Assembly (NCBI RefSeq): GCF_049852125.1
Contig: NZ_CP187532.1
Coordinates: forward strand, 2,790,001-2,854,000
From: Senimuribacter sp049852125
Lineage (GTDB): Bacteria > Bacillota > Clostridia > Peptostreptococcales > Anaerovoracaceae
Direction of reading: 5' to 3'
DNA length: 64,000 nucleotides
A program made the translations under genes and the position numbers. Every line of letters begins with the position of its first letter. The first letter of the stretch is position 1. A model generated the notes under the pieces. The model searched no databases. It saw nothing but the letters and a program-made list of their open reading frames with translations, and was not told the DNA's origin. This document shows, piece after piece, positions 42,594 through 49,929 of this stretch.

Positions 42594-43493
42594 CTACTCC
42601 CTTTCTCTCATCGCCACTGATACATGCTGCAGCTTTTCACCGGCGTTATTCACAGCGATTACCGGATATACCGCTTCCAAGGCAAGCTGACCCGCCTGCA
42701 CCGGATCGCGCGACAGATCCAGCCCCTGCATATCGCCAATGATAACGAAACCATCCTCATTCTCCACACGGCCTTCCGCAAGCAGCGCGCGCTCAATCAA
42801 AAGCGCCATAGCATCCGCTTCAGCGCCACGGCCGGGAATCACAATGTGACAGTGCACCAGCGCGCTGCGCCACATAACGCCTTTACCGCCGGTAAGGCTC
42901 TCACACTTCCCCGTTTTCACAAGACGCCAGTAGACCGCCGGTTTCTGCTCCGTAGGACGAAACGCCTGCGGCAGCGAACCATCACCCGGGTCAATCAAAT
43001 AGATCGGCCTGCCAATCACCTCCGGCAGATGCCCTTTGCTCCAAACACCCAACAGCGCCGCCGGACTTTCCGGCAAAACCCCCTGGTCAGGGTATTCAAT
43101 AAGCGCAAAAGTTATGACTGTCCGCCTCGTCATTTCATCGCGGGCTGCCGCCTCGCTTACACCCGCCCATCGCGCCGACACAACACGCCCCCCGCCGTTG
43201 AAGAACCAGCCGTCCAGTCTTTCCCTCACCGCGTCCATCAAAGGGTATCCGTCGCGGCTGTCTCTATCTGTCGCCACTTCTACGGTAAGCGTGCTTTTGC
43301 CCTCTCACTGAAAATCCTCCCGCATATTCAGCCGCAGAAGCAGTTGACTGTAATGGTTCTGACTTTCCCAACCGGCGTCTGTATTTTCCGGGGCAAGGTT
43401 CTGAAAAATCGCCGCCTTGCCATCGTACCGCGCGAGATATGCCGTCAGCTCTGTACTGTTCTGCAAATGCTCCAGTATCGTGTCTGTTATCAT
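42594..43493 (-). pseudogene. Tail-completion-like gene interrupted by in-frame TGA
   Basis: From ATG 43493 (GGGAAAGGAGGG upstream) the frame reads 62 residues (MITDTILEHLQNSTELTAYL to LLLRLNMREDFQ) and meets TGA at 43305-43307. The same frame then goes on without a break as EGKSTLTVEVATDRDSRDGY to the stop at 42594, 299 codons in total. The join reads like one domain, so a CGA to TGA change is likely. The place, between activator and sheath, and the mixed alpha/beta sequence suggest a tail terminator or completion protein; I do not recognise the family with certainty. Confidence 0.6.
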
Positions 43494-43535
43494 AGTTCCC
43501 TCCTTTCCCGTGAATGTCTTCCCTTCACTGTACAC

Positions 43536-43567
43536 ATCTTAACACGGTTCCGGGGTACGGATGCACA
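43536..43567 (-). promoter_or_regulatory. Locus-wide promoter motif, start of tail operon
   Basis: TGTGCAT, 19 bases, TAAGAT, 43 bases upstream of the first tail gene and just after the RinA-like gene. Confidence 0.7.
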
Positions 43568-43578
43568 GTCTTCTGGCT

Positions 43579-43986
43579 TTACACCAGATCCAGTTCATCT
43601 GCCACCAGCTTGATAAAATCTCCCTGCCAGCTTCCCGCCGCGTTGCGGTGGCATGGGATTCTCATGGCCGCCCCTTCTATGGTGTGGGATTGCTTCCAAT
43701 AAACTAAATCGATAATCTTCAGACGCTCATCCGCGTTGTCCGGGTGCTTCAGCCTCGTCTTCAGAATTGCGTTAGTAACAGCGTCATACTTTCGCTGTTT
43801 CTTCGGCGGCAGATCGTGAATAACACAATCCTGCGTCGGATTGCCTATTTTTCCGCCGCCTCCTCCCGCCTCAAAAGAAATGCTCATCCTCTGCTCCAAC
43901 GGTTTCTTCATCTCCTTTTCTAACTGCGGATATTCCCTGATAATCGACTTCACATACGACCAGTACGGTTCCTTCGCCTTTCCCAT
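43579..43986 (-). CDS. RinA-like late activator
   Basis: 135 residues. After a short basic start (MGKAKEPYWSYVKSIIREYP) comes a region with QRMSISFEAGGGGGKIGNPT and a C-terminal helix-turn-helix (RLKIIDLVYWKQSHTIEGAA, CHRNAAGSWQGDFIKLVADE) as in RinA/ArpU-type activators of phage late genes. It sits at the head of the tail locus, and the first copy of the shared promoter motif lies directly after it, the expected place for its target. Its own promoter (TTGACA, 17 bases, TAAGGT) carries operators of the XRE repressor. Confidence 0.7.
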   Translation of the reverse strand: MGKAKEPYWSYVKSIIREYPQLEKEMKKPLEQRMSISFEAGGGGGKIGNPTQDCVIHDLPPKKQRKYDAVTNAILKTRLKHPDNADERLKIIDLVYWKQSHTIEGAAMRIPCHRNAAGSWQGDFIKLVADELDLV

Positions 43987-44010
43987 TGTTGTAACCTCCT
44001 TTTGATATTT

Positions 44011-44156
44011 CTTGCATTTTTCGCAAGTATCGTGATAAAAAAATTAATTTCTGCGGATAGCTTGCGTTTTATGCAAGTGTTTGTGTGTCTTCACCTTAGC
44101 ATAAGAACATACGTTTGTCAATAGGGTTTTTGAAATTTTTTTGCATAAAATGCAAG
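44011..44156. promoter_or_regulatory. Three repressor operators in divergent promoter region
   Basis: CTTGCATTTTTCGCAAG (44011-44027), CTTGCGTTTTATGCAAG (44061-44077) and TTTGCATAAAATGCAAG (44140-44156) share one palindrome. Two lie in the leader of the RinA-like gene and one between the divergent promoters. Confidence 0.8.
44093..44121 (-). promoter_or_regulatory. Promoter of RinA-like gene
   Basis: TTGACA (44116-44121), 17 bases, TAAGGT (44093-44098), between operators 2 and 3. Confidence 0.7.
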
Positions 44157-44165
44157 ATTTTGCGG

Positions 44166-44194
44166 TTGCAATAGGCGAACATATGTGCTAAAAT
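44166..44194 (+). promoter_or_regulatory. Promoter of XRE repressor
   Basis: TTGCAA, 17 bases, TAAAAT with TGTGC before the -10; operator 3 is 9 bases upstream. Confidence 0.7.
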
Positions 44195-44212
44195 TTTTTC
44201 AGGAGGTGGCTC

Positions 44213-44539
44213 ATGAGTCTTTCGAATACCTTAAAAGAACTCCGCAAAGCCCGCGGGTATACTTTGCTGGATATCGCCAAAAAAATGAACGTATCAGAAG
44301 CGACTGTTCAGCGCTGGGAGTCCGGCAATATCAAAAATATGAAGTACGACAACATCGTCAAGCTGGCCCGGCTTCTCAATGTGCATCCTGCTGCCCTGAT
44401 GGGATGGCAGGAAGATACGCCGCAGGAGGTACATACCATTGCAGCGCACCATGACGGACTCGACTGGACAGAAGAAGAACTGGATGAAATAGAAGAATTT
44501 AAAAGATACGTTCTTTCTAAACGCAAGAATAATACCTGA
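44213..44539 (+). CDS. XRE-family repressor of the tail locus
   Basis: 108 residues. Helix-turn-helix at 1-60 (LSNTLKELRKARGYTLLDIA, NVSEATVQRWESGNIKNMKY, LLNVHPAALMGW) and an acidic helical tail. The ATG follows AGGAGGTGG. It is divergent from the RinA-like gene and shares three palindromic operators with it, so it is the likely lysogeny-type repressor. It has no protease domain; the ImmA-like protein encoded next could inactivate it after DNA damage, as in ICEBs1 and some prophages. Confidence 0.85.
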   Translation: MSLSNTLKELRKARGYTLLDIAKKMNVSEATVQRWESGNIKNMKYDNIVKLARLLNVHPAALMGWQEDTPQEVHTIAAHHDGLDWTEEELDEIEEFKRYVLSKRKNNT

Positions 44540-44566
44540 TACTACCTGCAAAAAGAGGTGATTTAG

Positions 44567-45019
44567 ATGAGCAAATATGAAGACCTGTTGATGGAATATG
44601 AGGATAAGCTTCTCATAGAGGAACGCAACATGAAGAACGAAGGCCTCTATGGCGACAACGTAGCCTGGATTAACAAGAATCTTCCTTCACGGCGCAAAAC
44701 CTGTATTCTGGCAGAGGAAATCGGCCATTATGAAACCTCCGTCGGCGATATCCTCGACCAACATAGTCTGGACAGCGCTAAACAGGAGCGCGCTGCCAGA
44801 GGCTGGGCCTTTAACAAGCTGATCCCTCTTGACGATATAAAAGACGCCTATCGAAAAGGATATCGCGAATACTACGAAATGGCTGAATTTCTCGATATTG
44901 ACGAGGAATTCCTCAGAGATTCTGTCGCTTACTACGAATCAAAGTACGGCGACCTCTGGCAAGAAGAAAAAGAAGCGCGCCTTATCGACGCGCTTATGAG
45001 AGGACGTACTACCGGATAG
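44567..45019 (+). CDS. ImmA/IrrE-type metalloprotease-like protein
   Basis: 150 residues. CILAEEIGHYETSVGD is the active-site helix of the ImmA/IrrE family, though the first His of HExxH is replaced (EEIGH), as in many Clostridia phage versions. C-terminal half is helical. It follows the repressor gene by 27 bases, in one operon. ImmA proteases cut XRE repressors on DNA damage and so induce the element; whether this variant is active is uncertain because of the missing His. Confidence 0.8.
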   Translation: MSKYEDLLMEYEDKLLIEERNMKNEGLYGDNVAWINKNLPSRRKTCILAEEIGHYETSVGDILDQHSLDSAKQERAARGWAFNKLIPLDDIKDAYRKGYREYYEMAEFLDIDEEFLRDSVAYYESKYGDLWQEEKEARLIDALMRGRTTG

Positions 45020-45022
45020 ACA

Positions 45023-45247
45023 ATGGACTACGAATATATAAAGGTTATCTTGATGGATCTGCCTGTGAAAATTGACGGCCAAACCATATATTGCGGGAAC
45101 GATACTTACATCATTCTGATTAACGCCCGGCTTAATAACGAAAGGCAACGTCAAATCTATGACAGAGAGGTCCAATACATCAACGATGGAAAACTGAATA
45201 TGATGCTGCGCGCCGAAGATCTGCAGCAAAACGATTTCGCGTGCTGA
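45023..45247 (+). CDS. Small hypothetical protein in repressor operon
   Basis: 74 residues, beginning 3 bases after the ImmA-like stop. Mixed strand and helix: YIKVILMDLPVKIDGQTIYC, GNDTYIILINARLN, ending MLRAEDLQQNDFAC. Similar small genes follow ImmA in some Clostridia phages but I know no function. A strong terminator follows. Confidence 0.6.
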   Translation: MDYEYIKVILMDLPVKIDGQTIYCGNDTYIILINARLNNERQRQIYDREVQYINDGKLNMMLRAEDLQQNDFAC

Positions 45248-45249
45248 CA

Positions 45250-45281
45250 GAAGGCCTCCGGAAAATTTCCCGGAGGCCTTC
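45250..45281 (+). terminator. Terminator of repressor operon
   Basis: GAAGGCCTCCGG and CCGGAGGCCTTC arms followed by TCATTTTTTT. Confidence 0.9.
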
Positions 45282-45527
45282 TCATTTTTTTAATATACTG
45301 TTTGGGGTCAACGCTGTCCTTCAATACAGCAACTACATCCGTAACCGAAAAATACCATTCTTCCTATTCCTCGTCCCAAGTAGTGTGGATTTTTCTATCC
45401 TCAAATAGTTGAATCTTATCACTTTCCCTGATAATGGTTCATCAAGCAAATAGATTATAATCTGCTTGCTCCGAGGTTTTAACAATATTAGTAAAGCATA
45501 TTTTTTAAAAACTGAAAAATAAAAAAG

Positions 45528-45557
45528 CTGAAAGCTTGAAATTTTCCAGGCTTTCAG
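45528..45557. terminator. Hairpin beside tRNA remnant
   Basis: CTGAAAGC and GCTTTCAG arms with an AT-rich loop, followed by A-rich DNA on one side and TCTTGTT on the other; consistent with the terminator that follows a tRNA gene on the minus strand. Confidence 0.5.
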
Positions 45558-45566
45558 TCTTGTTAC

Positions 45567-45610
45567 TGGTATCCCCGGCGGGAATCGAACCCACAACTAT
45601 GCTTTAGGAG
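45567..45610 (-). other. tRNA 3'-end remnant, probable attachment site
   Basis: On the minus strand the sequence runs from an anticodon loop CTCCTAA through the T arm (GGGTTCGATTCCC) to an acceptor end CGGGGAT-ACCA, as in tRNA-Arg(CCT). The 5' half does not form the stems of a tRNA. A tRNA 3' half next to mobile DNA is the usual mark of integration by a tyrosine recombinase. Confidence 0.75.
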
Positions 45611-45909
45611 TATGGCATGTCAACTGATTCAACATACTGTACCATAACTTCCAATTCGCAAAAAACCTTGAAACCACGGGCTTTTTCGGACGTTCCTACT
45701 ACGCAAAAGTGCTACCGCATACCACGCGGTTTTTGCTAATTCTGAACCGTCCAATTAGCAAGCTATTAGCAAATCCCTTGGGCTGGCCGGGGAACCATTC
45801 TCCCTGTTTAAGTTCATAGACTGCCGTCATTATATCTTTGGAATGGCACTGTGTCAAGCACGGAAATCTACTTGAACAGTCTGAAAATATATTTTAATAG
45901 TCTATCCCT
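45611..45909. other. Spacer between attachment remnant and conjugative element
   Basis: No gene recognised. A few repeats of TTAGCAA occur near 45740-45770. The strand-wise text near 45650-45720 could be the decayed end of an integrase gene but I cannot show it. Confidence 0.35.
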
Positions 45910-45941
45910 AACGCCATAGGCATTCAAAATCCTATGGCGTT
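45910..45941 (+). terminator. Hairpin upstream of conjugative module
   Basis: AACGCCATAGG and CCTATGGCGTT arms, followed by TTATTATAC; terminator or leader hairpin just before the first gene. Confidence 0.7.
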
Positions 45942-45977
45942 TTATTATACCCATTTTTACAAAGAAAGGAGCCACAC

Positions 45978-46499
45978 ATGGAACTGAACGAAATGGAAAA
46001 AAAGATGCTCTTTCAGGTCGAAGGAGACTGTCAGGCAAAGATTCTGAATGAGCTTTACATGACCGTGCGCTACTCAAACAATTCCGAACTGCGGGAGACA
46101 GCGGAAAGCCTTATGGCAAAGGTGCGTGTCCTGTCGGATCGTGAGTGCATGGATTTGGTGCGGGACATTCAGAAAAATTACCGGCTGCCCCACCCGCCCC
46201 GAACCATTGGGGAAAGGATCGCCGAGGCCAGGCAGCAGTCCGGCGCAGAGAAATTAAAGGGACATGACATTATGGGGCTGGAACGGTTTGACCCGGAGGT
46301 AAAGCACATGATCGTCTTTGATGTGCTGTCCTATGATTCCCCTGTTGGGGATAAGGGCGATAAGATGCGCCTGTTTCTTACGGAGGCCGGCTATCAGAAA
46401 TTCTTAGCGAGCCAGGAACGGGGCGAAGTCAAACTGAAAAACCATGCGAAGGTCTCAGGCGGACATCTCCATTATGACCGCAGGGACCGCGCTTTGTAA
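45978..46499 (+). CDS. Conserved conjugative-element protein, unknown function
   Basis: 173 residues from ATG 45978 after AAAGGAGCC. The N-terminal part is helical (MEKKMLFQVEGDCQAKILNE, LMAKVRVLSDRECMDL); the C-terminal part is more beta-rich (MIVFDVLSYDSPVGDKGDKM, HAKVSGGHLHYDRRD). Proteins of this kind open the transfer region of CTn/Tn1549-type elements, but no function is established. It is the first of a long plus-strand operon. Confidence 0.6.
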   Translation: MELNEMEKKMLFQVEGDCQAKILNELYMTVRYSNNSELRETAESLMAKVRVLSDRECMDLVRDIQKNYRLPHPPRTIGERIAEARQQSGAEKLKGHDIMGLERFDPEVKHMIVFDVLSYDSPVGDKGDKMRLFLTEAGYQKFLASQERGEVKLKNHAKVSGGHLHYDRRDRAL

Positions 46500-46528
46500 C
46501 GGAATAACCGAAGAAAGGAGGCTGTGAA

Positions 46529-47386
46529 ATGGCTGTATTCCGTGTAGAGAAAACGAAGGACTTTACGGTTATGAGCAATCACCACTTGCGCAATACGGAA
46601 CTGTCCTTAAAGGCGAAGGGGCTTCTTTCCCTTATGCTGTCGCTGCCGGAAGATTGGGATTATACCACAAAGGGGCTGGCCCACATTTGCAGGGATGGCG
46701 TGGATTCCATTACCACCGCCCTGAAGGAGCTGGAACGGCACGGGTATCTCACCAGGCAGCGCCTCCGCTATGAAAACGGACAGCTCGGCGATATTGAGTA
46801 CACGATACATGAAAAGCCTGTAACCGGCGTAAAACAAGGTGTTTCACCTAAACGGGAAAATCCAAGACAGGTAAATCCAAGACAGGCAAAACCTGAACAG
46901 GCGGAACCTGAACAGGAAAATCCCGCACAATTAAATACTAATCCACAAAGAACTAAAAAATCAAAAACGGATATATCAAGGACACATCAATCAATCTATC
47001 CGGCAGGGCGTCAAGATGGGATTGATAGGATGGATATGGCAGAGGCATACCGTGAAATTATCAAAGAGAATGTTGAGTATGACTTTCTGGTTCCCCGCTA
47101 TGGGAGGAAACGCATGGACGAGACTGTGGAGCTTATGCTGGAAACGGTGCTGTCAAGACGGCCATATATCCGCATTGCCGGAGATGACTTCCCACGGGAG
47201 GTTGTCAGGAGCCGGTTCTTAAAGATCAATTCCGGCCACTTGGAGTATGTTTTTGACTGTATCGACAAGAACGTTACGAAGGTCAACAATATCAAGGCTT
47301 ATCTGCTGGCGGCGCTGTATAACGCCCCGGCAACGATGGATAGCTATTACCGTGCGGAGGTCAACCATGACCTGTACGGCTGTTAG
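46529..47386 (+). CDS. Replication-initiator-like HTH protein (DUF6017 C-terminus)
   Basis: 285 residues. N-terminal winged helix (FTVMSNHHLRNTELSLKAKG, LLSLMLSLPEDWDYTTKGLA, SITTALKELERHGYLTRQ), a Gln/Pro-rich linker at about 105-150, and a C-terminal helical domain (LVPRYGRKRMDETVELMLET, VEYDF, LAALYNAPATMDSYYRAEV) that fits DUF6017. It resembles RepA-type replication or partition regulators of Tn1549-like elements and may initiate replication of the excised circle. ATG after GAAAGGAGG. Confidence 0.75.
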   Translation: MAVFRVEKTKDFTVMSNHHLRNTELSLKAKGLLSLMLSLPEDWDYTTKGLAHICRDGVDSITTALKELERHGYLTRQRLRYENGQLGDIEYTIHEKPVTGVKQGVSPKRENPRQVNPRQAKPEQAEPEQENPAQLNTNPQRTKKSKTDISRTHQSIYPAGRQDGIDRMDMAEAYREIIKENVEYDFLVPRYGRKRMDETVELMLETVLSRRPYIRIAGDDFPREVVRSRFLKINSGHLEYVFDCIDKNVTKVNNIKAYLLAALYNAPATMDSYYRAEVNHDLYGC

Positions 47387-47463
47387 GCGCTTTCGGGCGT
47401 CTTTTTTCATATCATCACAGGAAGGAGGCGAAGCACGATGAAACGAAAATCTGTGCCGGCACC

Positions 47464-48444
47464 ATGCCCGGTGTAACCAAAGAGCAGATTCAGACGGCAC
47501 GGGAGGCAGACCTGTTCGCCTATCTGCAATCCCATGAGCCCGGCGTGCTCAAACGGGACGGTCCCAATTACCGGCACAAGGAGCATGACAGCCTGGTCTA
47601 TGTGACCGGGAAACGGTACTGGTACTGGAACAGCCGGGGCCGGAGTATCAACGCCCTGGATTACCTGATCCAGATTCGGGGCTATGGTCTGGTGGATGCG
47701 GTTCAAACACTGGCAGGCGGAGAAATCCGGCAGATGCCGGCTTACCAAAGCGCGTCAACAAAGCAGGCGCGGAAAGAGCCGGAAAAGAAACCGTTTACGC
47801 TGCCTTGGGCCAGACGGTGCGCTACCGCCGCAGTCTCGTATTTACAGCGGCGCGGGATCAGCTCGAATGTGATCAGCCGGTGTTTTCGGAACGGGCTTTT
47901 CTATGAAGCCCGGTATCATGGCGAACCGGTCTGTGTGTTTGTCGGTAAGGACAACGCGGGGAAAGCGAAGTTTGCCTGTATGCGCAGTATCACCGGCAAT
48001 CTCAGAAAGGATGTTTACGGCAGCGACAAAGAATTTAGCTTCTGCTACCCGCCGCGGAATCCGGGCAGCCGCCATGTGGCCGTTTTTGAGGCCCCCATTG
48101 ATGCCCTTTCCCATGCCACGCTGCAAGAGCTTGAAGGCTGGAAATGGGATGGCTACCGCTTATCCCTGGGAGGCACTTCCCATGTGGCGCTGACCGCATT
48201 TCTGGAACGCCACCCGGAAATAAAGCGTGTCACGCTTTACATGGACAATGATTTTGGCGGCCTTACCAATGCCCGGAAAATCAAAGCCATGCTCCATGAG
48301 GATCAGCGTTTTAAGCATATCCGGGTAGGCATCAACCCGCCCCGCGTCGGAAAGGACTATAACGAAAAGCTGCTATATACCAGGGAACAGATCAGGGACC
48401 GCCAACTACAATGCCGCCAGAAACAGGCGGCAGTTTCAATTTAA
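47464..48444 (+). CDS. DUF3991 and Toprim primase-like protein
   Basis: 326 residues from ATG 47464. Residues 10-75 are the DUF3991 zinc-less primase domain (TAREADLFAYLQSHEPGVLK, YRHKEHDSLVYVTGKRYWYW). The C-terminal half is a Toprim domain: HVAVFEAPIDALSH has the conserved Glu, and RVTLYMDNDFGGLTNARK gives D-x-D. The enzyme probably primes DNA copying after transfer. A 12-codon frame with a good ribosome site (from about 47438) overlaps its start, which suggests coupled translation. Confidence 0.8.
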   Translation: MPGVTKEQIQTAREADLFAYLQSHEPGVLKRDGPNYRHKEHDSLVYVTGKRYWYWNSRGRSINALDYLIQIRGYGLVDAVQTLAGGEIRQMPAYQSASTKQARKEPEKKPFTLPWARRCATAAVSYLQRRGISSNVISRCFRNGLFYEARYHGEPVCVFVGKDNAGKAKFACMRSITGNLRKDVYGSDKEFSFCYPPRNPGSRHVAVFEAPIDALSHATLQELEGWKWDGYRLSLGGTSHVALTAFLERHPEIKRVTLYMDNDFGGLTNARKIKAMLHEDQRFKHIRVGINPPRVGKDYNEKLLYTREQIRDRQLQCRQKQAAVSI

Positions 48445-48457
48445 GGGGGATTTTGGT

Positions 48458-48682
48458 ATGAATGAAGCACAGCAGATTTGCTTTACGGACAGCGCGGGAA
48501 GGGCGCTGTTTTCGATTCCTGATAATGGCCTTCTCTGTCTGCACTATGGGAATGGAGACCGGCATTTTTCTCTTTGCCGGCGTCTGGATCAGACCCATGC
48601 GGAGATTGACGGCGTGAGATATTCCCTTCGGGAATTTTCCCGGAGGATGGAACACAACAAAATCAGTTTTGCCCCGGCTTAA
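48458..48682 (+). CDS. Small conserved conjugative-element protein
   Basis: 74 residues: ICFTDSAGRALFSIPDNGLL, CLHYGNGDRHFSLCRRLDQT, IDGVRYSLREFSRRM. It looks like a small beta-sheet protein. It lies between the primase-like gene and an HTH gene in the same operon; ATG after AAGGGGGAT. No function known. Confidence 0.6.
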   Translation: MNEAQQICFTDSAGRALFSIPDNGLLCLHYGNGDRHFSLCRRLDQTHAEIDGVRYSLREFSRRMEHNKISFAPA

Positions 48683-48714
48683 CAGCGGGGTCAGAATAAC
48701 AGGAGGTTTTCACT

Positions 48715-49008
48715 ATGACGAAAACAGAAAATACCGCTTTGCAGATGATCGCCGAGGCCGCCCGGTGCCCGGAATATGGCCCCGATATGGTTAAGGCTCT
48801 GATGAAAAAATTGGATATGAACGAAAAGGGCTTTGCGCTTCTGATGAACGTTACGCCCTCCACTGTCCGGCTCTGGACCAGCGGCGCCGTTCAGCCCAGC
48901 GGTACGGCAAAACGCCTGATGCAGATTTATGAGACCGGGCCGGAAATTGTGAGCAAGATTGCCGGCGTACAACACCCGGCAGATGGGAGGAACTTGATTG
49001 AACAATGA
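48715..49008 (+). CDS. Helix-turn-helix protein of conjugative element
   Basis: 97 residues with a Cro/XRE-like DNA-binding domain (MVKALMKKLDMNEKGFALLM, NVTPSTVRLWTSGAVQPSGT, AKRLMQIYE). The ATG follows AACAGGAGG. The stop overlaps the next gene's TTG start. Likely a regulator of the transfer operon or an antitoxin-like protein without a toxin partner; I favour the first. Confidence 0.75.
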   Translation: MTKTENTALQMIAEAARCPEYGPDMVKALMKKLDMNEKGFALLMNVTPSTVRLWTSGAVQPSGTAKRLMQIYETGPEIVSKIAGVQHPADGRNLIEQ

Positions 49009-49900
49009 ACCGCTTCCGCAGATTCATTTGATCCGCGACACGGACCTTATTACATTTGCTTATGAGCTCCATATCTTTGCGGGCGACTTCCTGCGGGAAT
49101 CAGAATTTAATATCCATTCCCTGGTGACAAATACCAGGGTGGATTCGGTTGCCATTATGGGGAAAAACCACATGTGGCTGTCGGATGCCCTGCACGCCTA
49201 CTGTTCCACGGCAGACCTCCACCAGATGATCTTTACAACGGAATATATCGGGGCAAGGGCTTTCCTGTTCCACACGGACCGGAAAGAGGATGGCCGCCTG
49301 TACGGTGATGTTATGATGCTGGACTTAGATACGCTGCGCCAGGACGTGAAAAGAAATACCCTCTCCCCTTATGGTGTTGACGTATATCGCCCAAATGGAC
49401 GCATGGAAACAGTCAGCCTTGAAAAATGGCACTCTATGGAGCTCTACGAAAAAGACGCCTTGAAAAGCTGGGGGTTCTGCTACAGGCCGGAGCAGGTCAC
49501 AGAATGGCAGCACCACTATTCCGGCATGTTCAGCCAGTGGAAGGAGCAGGCGTTTTCCTACATGGCTCAGGATTTGGAGGAACTTCTGAACATCGGCTAT
49601 ATGGAGGCGGCACAGAATCCCGATACAGACATGTACCGCATACCGCTGGGGACGGCCCGGCAGATGCTTCTTTATGATGAAGCGCCGGTTTACCGGCTTC
49701 TCCCTTCCGGCCCGGAAAAGATACCCCCTATTGCGGCGGTCCGGGCAGGCTTATGGTATGAGAATTATCGGGAATTTGCCGTTACCCCGGAGGATTTGGG
49801 TGCGGTAGATGCCCTGGTACGCAGGGAAACGGACCGGCTCGCAGGAAACCGCCCGAAACTTCATCAATCAGAGAAAAACCGTTCCACGCCGGAACGGTAA
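48998..49900 (+). CDS. Conserved conjugative-element protein, unknown
   Basis: 300 residues starting at TTG 48998, with GGGAGG upstream and overlap with the preceding gene. Features: LIRDTDLITFAYELHIFAGD, MGKNHMWLSDALHAYCSTAD, YGDVMMLDLDTLRQDV and a helical C-terminus. Found in Tn1549-like elements from its context; no domain I recognise with confidence. It may be part of the anti-restriction or DNA-processing set upstream of the T4SS genes. Confidence 0.55.
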   Translation: MNNEPLPQIHLIRDTDLITFAYELHIFAGDFLRESEFNIHSLVTNTRVDSVAIMGKNHMWLSDALHAYCSTADLHQMIFTTEYIGARAFLFHTDRKEDGRLYGDVMMLDLDTLRQDVKRNTLSPYGVDVYRPNGRMETVSLEKWHSMELYEKDALKSWGFCYRPEQVTEWQHHYSGMFSQWKEQAFSYMAQDLEELLNIGYMEAAQNPDTDMYRIPLGTARQMLLYDEAPVYRLLPSGPEKIPPIAAVRAGLWYENYREFAVTPEDLGAVDALVRRETDRLAGNRPKLHQSEKNRSTPER

Positions 49901-49929
49901 ATTTTTGCACAGACTGGAGGTGATAACGT

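Noticed and set aside
18609..43307. Reassigned TGA codon (recoded phage) suggested by in-frame TGA at 18609 and 43305
   Set aside because: Many intact genes here end at TGA (for example the DUF2577, XRE and coupling-overlap genes), and the two cases lie in unrelated elements.
45567..45640. Complete tRNA gene
   Set aside because: The 5' half does not form D or anticodon stems with the 3' half; only the 3' portion is present.
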